Positions 1 through 4,598 of a stretch of 6,485 nt of DNA are shown piece after piece. The notes under the pieces were generated by a model, which ran no database searches, had not been told where the DNA came from, and saw nothing but the letters and a program-made list of their open reading frames with translations. The DNA is from CAYNRG01 sp047974855. GTDB taxonomy: Bacteria; Bacillota_I; Bacilli_A; Erysipelotrichales; Erysipelotrichaceae. The translations under genes and the position numbers were made by a program. How positions within the stretch are numbered: position 1 is the first letter of the stretch; the number at the start of each line of letters is the position of its first letter. The stretch covers positions 1 to 6,485 of the forward strand of contig JBKECT010000007.1 of the NCBI GenBank assembly GCA_047974855.1, read 5' to 3'.

Positions 1-3000
1 GGTCATAAGTAATATCATCAACTGTTAATGTGTCTTCTGTATCACTTACTGATACTCCCGCAAGGATATCAAATGTTCCACCAACTGCAACCGTTGTTAT
101 TTCAGGAACTGTTAATACTGGAGCATCCCCAGTAATTACGGTTGCTGTAATTTCTCTATTTGCTGTTCCATCTGCCGTTACGCTAACTTTTACATCTGGA
201 TATTCTCCTTCAGCGTTAGTATAACTTCCCTTGTCGATAGTTAAAACTGACTCTAAGTCTGTTTCCTCAAGCCCTGTATTTTTATCGAAAACACGTACTC
301 CTGCAGAAGCAATAATTCCTGCATTTGTTGTATCTACTTCTCCAACACGAAGTTCAAAATCACTAGCGTAAATAATATAATTATCACCCTCAGTGTAATC
401 TCCATCCATTATCAGAACAAGTCGTTCTTTTTCTACCTTATTACCATGGCTATCTGTCGCAGTATAAGTGACATTATACACCCCTGCTTCAAGCGTTGTT
501 AAATCTAAATCTGTTGAATAAGTTAAAACTCCATCCTCTTCATCTGTTACTGTAACACCTGTTTTATAAGTGTCAGCAGTTACTTCGCTAAGCGCTACCG
601 CAAGAGGAATTGGATCAAATGTAATAACTGGTTCATGGTCAATTGATCCTGTAATTGTCTTTTCAATTGGTGTACCATCTGTTTCAGCAACAGAAAACTT
701 AATGCTATAACTTCCGCCATGCACTTGACTCCATCCACCATTATCAACCGCAATAGACACACTGTCCGTTACATCATTTCCATCTAAATCATATACTTTA
801 ACGCCTGCTTGCTCTATTAAGAAAGCATCTGTTGCACCAAAGGCAGAATATCCAATCAAGAAGTCGTTAGCTTTTAAAATATATTCACTTCCAATAACTA
901 AACTTCCATCATTAATCACATAAACTTCTGACTCCGTTGTTGTATATCCGCCATTCTCTACAGCATAAGTGAAAACATAAACTCCAGCCGTATCTTCAGT
1001 AATTGCTCCTACAACAAAGTCAACATTCTTACTCTCTGTTCCATTATTCGTAGTCACATCGCCAGTTTGGAACGCTCCTAGTGCATCATTTATAGGTGAA
1101 TATCCAGTAATATAAATATTTGAAGATATATCTGTTCTTGCACGCACATAGGCCTTTACACCTGAATCAGTGCTAATTTTATAGCCTGCTGCTGTAACTT
1201 CTGTAACTCCAGGCATTTCAAAGAAAGGTTCTGCTGTAACTTCAAATACCGTTGTTTCTGTATATGTTCTGTATTCGATTCCCGTATCTGTTGTCATGTA
1301 GCGGTAACTTTCTACAGCATAAAATCCTGCATCTAAACCTAATGCATCAATATCAATTTCAGCTTCTACATCTGTAATTTTTGCTGTTTTAGCCGCTGCG
1401 ACTGTTGTCCCAGTTTCTCCCGTTTCATTATCGTATTGAAGAATAGTATATGTTGTATAAACATCATAGTTTGCTTCTCCCACACGGTTTGGGTCCATTG
1501 TGTAGCGTTTGTCATAAATCGGACCAACACTAACTTTTGATGGGTTGGTTAAAACATCTCCATCTGTATCATTTCCATCTGTATAAGTGTGGATTGGTGC
1601 AGCTAAACTAACCCCTCCAAGCAACATATATTCTCCAGAAATACGGGCATTCGTACCATAATTAGTATAATCCCAGTTTGAGCGATTATCAATAATCTGA
1701 ATATCTGTATCACTTGGATAGTATTCTGTTGTACGTATTGTGGACTCTCCTTCAATATTAGAAGGAAAAATCAACGTTTTATAAGCTGTATAGGTGCGTG
1801 AATATGTACGAACCGCCACACGCAACATCCCATCTTGGTCAACCGCAAACGACCCATTCCATAACCCTAAAAAGAATTTTCTTTGCATTCTCTCAGTTTT
1901 ATTCCAGTTAGTCGAATAAAACTGAAGATATTCATCAGCTATCCCTTCAATTGGGAATTGGGTATAATTATATCCCCATCCCCCAGTTACTGTTCTAATT
2001 GTGTATGTCACTCCATTCGCCGGGTAGCCTATAGCACGCATTCCAGCTGCCGCAGAAGTTTCAGATCCCATCATAAACTGTCCATCTTTATTAACATAAG
2101 CTAAAGTTAAAAGACCATCATACATGTAGTCAACATCAGTTAAACTTTCATTTTCGTAAAAATTACTCCATGTCCTCCAAGTATTCAATTCTGCAGATGA
2201 TGCATTAGATCCACTTGTGTTCCCATACCGAACCGACCCTTTACTCACTACTCCTGCAGTCGTCGACGTTACAGAGATATATTTTGTTCCAGATACATTT
2301 CCCCATTGGCTATATCCTGCAGTATACACTTGACCACTTTCTAAGATAAAGTGAGTAATACCCCAGTTTCCAATCATTACAATTTGTTTAGCACTTCCTG
2401 CTTCCAGTTCTTTTTTTGTTCCATCCGAAAGGACGACGCTTATTTTTTGAAGCCCAGCAGTACTACTGTCCGTAATCCCAACAACACGGCTTGCGTTGCT
2501 ATTTTCTGCAGCTCCAAAGTACCCTGATGTGGTTGCAATAATAAATGATCTTCCATATGCTGTGGTGCTTCCATCATTATACACACCATTAGTTTCGTCT
2601 TCTGCGTTTCCTGAGATTCCCCAAATACGCAAAATATCACTACCGTCCGGTGTGATTACTTCTTTAAACGTAGTAAGCGTAGTTCCAGTACTCCAGTTTG
2701 TTTCTCCTGTTGGAATATTGCTTGCAGAGAAATAATTGTCAATCCATCCACGAGCATACATCTTTCCTGTATCAGTGACAACAAAAAGACCATCTACAGC
2801 CATTTCAATATCAACAACCGTTCCATCCAGTCCTGATACATCCATTTTAAGCCAAGTCGTCCACCTTGAAGTATCAGCAGCAGAAGAGAACATATTCCTT
2901 CTATTCCACCCTGTGTACCATATTTCCCCTGTTGATGTAAGCAAAACAAGGCTTGCCTCGTTATCATCATTACCAAAAGAACTATCCATTTTTACAATAG

Positions 3001-3433
3001 CTCCTGAATACAATCCTCCGCTGAATACCGCAGGCATGTAAGTTTCTAAGTCTACGCTTGAGGTTCCTACTCCAACTCCCATTCCCATACCATAGGCAGT
3101 TAACATTAGAGTTTTAGTTCCGCTGGCTACATATCCGCTCCAGCCCTCATTGTTCCCATCATGTCCTCTTGAACCAGCCCACACTTGGGTTACTTCTTCC
3201 CCATAGTAGTTGGTTGCAATCCCCGGTCTTACGTACCAGTATCCATCTGTGTTTTCAGGAACACCTGCTGGATCTAGTACATAATCCCCCTCTACCGGTA
3301 ACGCTCTTGCTTGCGTTTCGGCTTCTGTCGTGGTTTCAGTTGTGACTTCTGTCACTTCTTCTGCTTGTGCAGTTGTTAATAATGGCACAAACATCAAAAT
3401 GGCAGATAAAACCGCTTTCAGTAATTTTTTCAT
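1..3433 (-). CDS. Large secreted surface protein, RCC1-like propeller plus Ig-like repeats (3' end missing)
   Basis: The reading frame is open without a stop from the ATG at 3433 to the left edge, giving 1144 residues, so the C-terminus lies outside the window. The start is supported by GGAGGGG at 3440-3446, about 6-8 bases upstream, and by a signal peptide directly after it. Order: signal peptide (1-24, ending AQA), Thr/Glu-rich stretch (25-42), RCC1-like propeller region (about 60-545) with repeats such as TSTGEIWYTGWN and TDTGKMYARGW, a divergent Ig-like stretch (about 565-735), and Ig-like modules (about 737-1144) matching DUF5011-type folds (PVLTVP, GVYNVTYTATDSHGNKVEK). No enzyme active-site motif is evident. 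Family knowledge suggests a cell-surface adhesin or structural protein, but the ligand is unknown. How it is anchored cannot be seen. It may end like the right-hand gene, whose repeats it shares. It probably has its own promoter (3529-3557). Confidence 0.9.
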   Translation of the reverse strand, partial: MKKLLKAVLSAILMFVPLLTTAQAEEVTEVTTETTTEAETQARALPVEGDYVLDPAGVPENTDGYWYVRPGIATNYYGEEVTQVWAGSRGHDGNNEGWSGYVASGTKTLMLTAYGMGMGVGVGTSSVDLETYMPAVFSGGLYSGAIVKMDSSFGNDDNEASLVLLTSTGEIWYTGWNRRNMFSSAADTSRWTTWLKMDVSGLDGTVVDIEMAVDGLFVVTDTGKMYARGWIDNYFSASNIPTGETNWSTGTTLTTFKEVITPDGSDILRIWGISGNAEDETNGVYNDGSTTAYGRSFIIATTSGYFGAAENSNASRVVGITDSSTAGLQKISVVLSDGTKKELEAGSAKQIVMIGNWGITHFILESGQVYTAGYSQWGNVSGTKYISVTSTTAGVVSKGSVRYGNTSGSNASSAELNTWRTWSNFYENESLTDVDYMYDGLLTLAYVNKDGQFMMGSETSAAAGMRAIGYPANGVTYTIRTVTGGWGYNYTQFPIEGIADEYLQFYSTNWNKTERMQRKFFLGLWNGSFAVDQDGMLRVAVRTYSRTYTAYKTLIFPSNIEGESTIRTTEYYPSDTDIQIIDNRSNWDYTNYGTNARISGEYMLLGGVSLAAPIHTYTDGNDTDGDVLTNPSKVSVGPIYDKRYTMDPNRVGEANYDVYTTYTILQYDNETGETGTTVAAAKTAKITDVEAEIDIDALGLDAGFYAVESYRYMTTDTGIEYRTYTETTVFEVTAEPFFEMPGVTEVTAAGYKISTDSGVKAYVRARTDISSNIYITGYSPINDALGAFQTGDVTTNNGTESKNVDFVVGAITEDTAGVYVFTYAVENGGYTTTESEVYVINDGSLVIGSEYILKANDFLIGYSAFGATDAFLIEQAGVKVYDLDGNDVTDSVSIAVDNGGWSQVHGGSYSIKFSVAETDGTPIEKTITGSIDHEPVITFDPIPLAVALSEVTADTYKTGVTVTDEEDGVLTYSTDLDLTTLEAGVYNVTYTATDSHGNKVEKERLVLIMDGDYTEGDNYIIYASDFELRVGEVDTTNAGIIASAGVRVFDKNTGLEETDLESVLTIDKGSYTNAEGEYPDVKVSVTADGTANREITATVITGDAPVLTVPEITTVAVGGTFDILAGVSVSDTEDTLTVDDITYD
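2..1225 (-). repeat. Ig-like module array of the left protein
   Basis: Residues 737-1144 form successive modules. A divergent B-type module (737-840, from FFEMPGVTEV) is followed by A (841-930, from NDGSLVIGSEYILKANDF), B (931-1008, EPVITFDP to HGNKVEKERLVLI), A (1009-1102, MDGDYTEGDNYIIYASDF to TATVITG) and the first 42 residues of another B (PVLTVPEITTV), which runs off the edge. The A+B pair is about 168 residues. B modules look like the DUF5011/Cry22Aa-type bacterial Ig fold. A modules have the signature GDxYIIxAxDF, then KVFD, then a GxY strand, then TATVITG. I cannot name them with certainty, but they resemble Ig-like repeats of Gram-positive adhesins. Such arrays usually act as stalks. 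Confidence 0.75.
1799..3256 (-). other. RCC1-like beta-propeller region
   Basis: Residues about 60-545 carry a loosely repeated motif: a hydrophobic strand, a G-containing turn, then an aromatic strand. Examples are LVLLTSTGEIWYTGWN (162-177), LFVVTDTGKMYARGW (216-230), SFIIATTSGYFGA (296-308), HFILESGQVYTAGYSQWG (361-378), LAYVNKDGQFMMG (444-456) and SFAVDQDGMLRVAV (528-541). This matches the RCC1 blade pattern (hxxLxxxGxVYxxGxN) at an irregular spacing of about 50-85 residues, giving six clear blades and possibly a seventh near 70-115. Several blades begin with a Trp-rich strand (RWTTWLK, TWRTWSN). Extracellular bacterial RCC1-like propellers generally bind proteins or ligands. The target here is unknown. 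YD or Kelch-like propellers fit less well. Confidence 0.7.
3362..3433 (-). other. Sec signal peptide of the left surface protein
   Basis: Residues 1-24 have the classic layout: a basic n-region (MKK, then K6), a hydrophobic core (AVLSAILMFVPLL) and a small-residue cleavage site TTAQA followed by EE. Cleavage after A24 would expose a Thr/Glu-rich N-terminus (EEVTEVTTETTTEAETQ), which probably acts as a flexible spacer. This places the whole downstream protein outside the cytoplasm. Confidence 0.9.
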
Positions 3434-3450
3434 TAGTTTCCCCTCCGTGG

Positions 3451-3475
3451 TATGTTTGTTTTGCTTACAAACATA
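3451..3475. repeat. 8-bp inverted repeat in the 5' leader of the left gene
   Basis: The arms TATGTTTG (3451-3458) and CAAACATA (3468-3475) are perfectly complementary around a 9-base spacer. The 3' arm in the mRNA ends about 5 bases before the GGAGGGG ribosome binding site. It could be an mRNA stem-loop that affects stability or initiation, or a protein-binding site. The element is small and AT-rich, so chance is possible. Confidence 0.4.
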
Positions 3476-3528
3476 TTCTATACTTATATAATGAAAATAA
3501 ATATTTTATTACCATCATATTTTAGTTA

Positions 3529-3557
3529 ATTTTACCCTGAATTTAACATATTGTAAA
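3529..3557 (-). promoter_or_regulatory. Sigma-A-type promoter for the left surface gene
   Basis: On the minus strand, TTTACA (3552-3557, 5/6 to TTGACA) and TAAAAT (3529-3534, 5/6 to TATAAT) are separated by exactly 17 bases. This predicts a start near 3522 and a 5' leader of about 89 bases. A weaker alternative lies upstream: TTGTTA (3615-3620), 18 bp, TCTAAT (3591-3596). In DNA this AT-rich, promoter-like pairs also occur by chance. Confidence 0.5.
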
Positions 3558-3695
3558 GAATTTTAATTAACGTTTCTTCTAATTTTTAATATTAGATAAT
3601 TTATTTATATTTATTAACAATAGTCCACTATCACACTTTTTACTAACAATATAGGCGTTTTTGCATAAAAAAAAGAAAACCCTTACATTATAAAT

Positions 3696-3727
3696 GGAAA
3701 AAACAGCTATCTTGAGGATAACTGTTT
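3696..3727 (-). terminator. Rho-independent terminator after the ferredoxin-like gene
   Basis: On the minus strand, arms 3717-3727 and 3701-3711 form a stem of ten pairs with one mismatch (A3721/C3707) and a 5-base loop. The run CTGTTTTTT follows directly. It begins 43 bases after the stop at 3771 and separates the ferredoxin-like gene from the left surface gene. Confidence 0.75.
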
Positions 3728-3770
3728 ATTAATATTAAGCTTTTGTACCCTGAATGCTATCTTGGGACTT

Positions 3771-4496
3771 CTACCCTACAATCTCTCCATCAGTTCCTAT
3801 TGTAACGACTTGCCATGGGATAAACTTCCCACTGGCTTTTAGTGCTTCTGTTGCGGCTCTCTCAATCCCTCCACAACATGGTACCTCCATGCGAACAATG
3901 TCAACTGATTGAATATCATTTAATCGTATAATTTCAGTTAATTTTTCTTCATAATCGACCATATCAAGTTTTGGGCAACCAATAATTGTAATATGGTCTT
4001 TGATAAATTTTTGATGGAAATTAGCATAGGCATACGCTGAACAATCTGCCGCAATCAATAGCTTTGCTCCGTCAAAGTATGGTGCTGTAACAGGTACAAG
4101 CTTAATTTGAACAGGCCATTGTTGAAGTTCACTTCCTCCATCATTAAAAGGTATTGGTGATCTATGTTCCTTTTTAGGCATTGCTCTTGCTGCTGACCCT
4201 GGACATCCACCTCCATGATGGTGTGCATGGTGGTGATGCGGTTTTTCTGTTGCTGCTTTTTCTTGCATATGGACTTGTACCGCTACGGCGTCAAAAGCCA
4301 ACGCTTCTCTTTCTTCAAAGGTAATCGCTCCCGTTGGGCAACTAGGCAAACAATCTCCTAGACCATCGCAATAGTCATCTCTCAATAACTTAGCTTTCCC
4401 ATTAACCAATCCTATTGCACCTTCATGACACGCAATAACACATTCGCCACAGCCATTACATTTTTCTTCATCAATCGTTATTATTTTTCTAATCAT
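3771..4496 (-). CDS. 4Fe-4S ferredoxin-type protein with His-rich linker
   Basis: This is a complete 241-residue cytoplasmic protein: ATG at 4496, AGAGGA about 8 bases upstream, stop TAG at 3771-3773. It has no signal peptide or membrane segment. Residues 5-60 form a ferredoxin-like domain. Site 1 is CNGCGECVIAC (C13, C16, C19, C23). Site 2 is CDGLGDCLPSCP (C43, C49, C53), with Leu46 where a fourth Cys would normally be. A His-rich linker HHHHAHHH (87-94) runs into GGGCPGS (C98). The C-terminal half (about 125-241) has AADCSAYAYANFH (C152), IIGCPKLD (C174) and EVPCCGGIE (C207, C208). The layout matches a conserved family of 4Fe-4S proteins in anaerobic bacteria and archaea whose role is not well defined, presumably electron transfer, metal handling or redox sensing. 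The reaction and partner are unknown. It is bounded by terminators on both sides, so it is probably monocistronic. Confidence 0.9.
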   Translation of the reverse strand: MIRKIITIDEEKCNGCGECVIACHEGAIGLVNGKAKLLRDDYCDGLGDCLPSCPTGAITFEEREALAFDAVAVQVHMQEKAATEKPHHHHAHHHGGGCPGSAARAMPKKEHRSPIPFNDGGSELQQWPVQIKLVPVTAPYFDGAKLLIAADCSAYAYANFHQKFIKDHITIIGCPKLDMVDYEEKLTEIIRLNDIQSVDIVRMEVPCCGGIERAATEALKASGKFIPWQVVTIGTDGEIVG

Positions 4497-4531
4497 CTTT
4501 TAATCCTCTTTTCCTTGTTTATCATAGCTTA

Positions 4532-4561
4532 TTTATACTATTTTTTTTGTTGCAAAAGCAA
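4532..4561 (-). promoter_or_regulatory. Weak promoter candidate for the ferredoxin-like gene
   Basis: The minus strand has TATAAA (4532-4537), 18 bases downstream of TTGCTT (4556-4561). The -10 is reasonable, but the -35 matches only 3/6 and overlaps the second hairpin near the terminator. A promoter is expected here because the upstream terminator should block read-through, but this exact choice is uncertain. Confidence 0.25.
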
Positions 4562-4562
4562 C

Positions 4563-4590
4563 AAAAAGGAAAGTTTTTCCTTTCCTTTTT
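4563..4590 (-). terminator. Hairpin terminator after the right surface gene
   Basis: Arms 4563-4573 and 4580-4590 (AAAAAGGAAAG with CTTTCCTTTTT) pair perfectly over 11 bp around a 6-base loop, starting 8 bases after the stop codon. The 3' arm ends in a T-run on either strand, so it could work bidirectionally. A second hairpin (TTTTTGTTGC and GCAACAAAAA, 4544-4567) shares the 4563-4567 tract, so the two are partly exclusive. Confidence 0.7.
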
Positions 4591-4598
4591 TATTTGCT

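Larger units (their letters stand above)
3434..3770. other. AT-rich intergenic region between the ferredoxin-like and left surface genes
   Basis: This 337-base gap holds, in transcription order (right to left): the terminator of the ferredoxin-like gene (3696-3727), a 12-base near-palindrome ATAGTCCACTAT (3620-3631) flanked by two copies of TAACAATA (3615-3622 and 3644-3651), an upstream weak promoter candidate, the main promoter candidate (3529-3557), the inverted repeat at 3451-3475 and the ribosome binding site at 3440-3446. I see no convincing small gene, structured RNA or riboswitch. Confidence 0.6.

Noticed and set aside
2496..3041. Plus- and minus-strand short open frames inside the propeller region
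   Set aside because: They overlap the long minus-strand frame that has a signal peptide and recognisable domain motifs. They are shadows in other frames.
4215..4238. His-rich run as a cloning-tag artefact
   Set aside because: The run is internal, is interrupted by Ala, uses mixed His codons and leads into a GGGCPGS segment, so it is natural.
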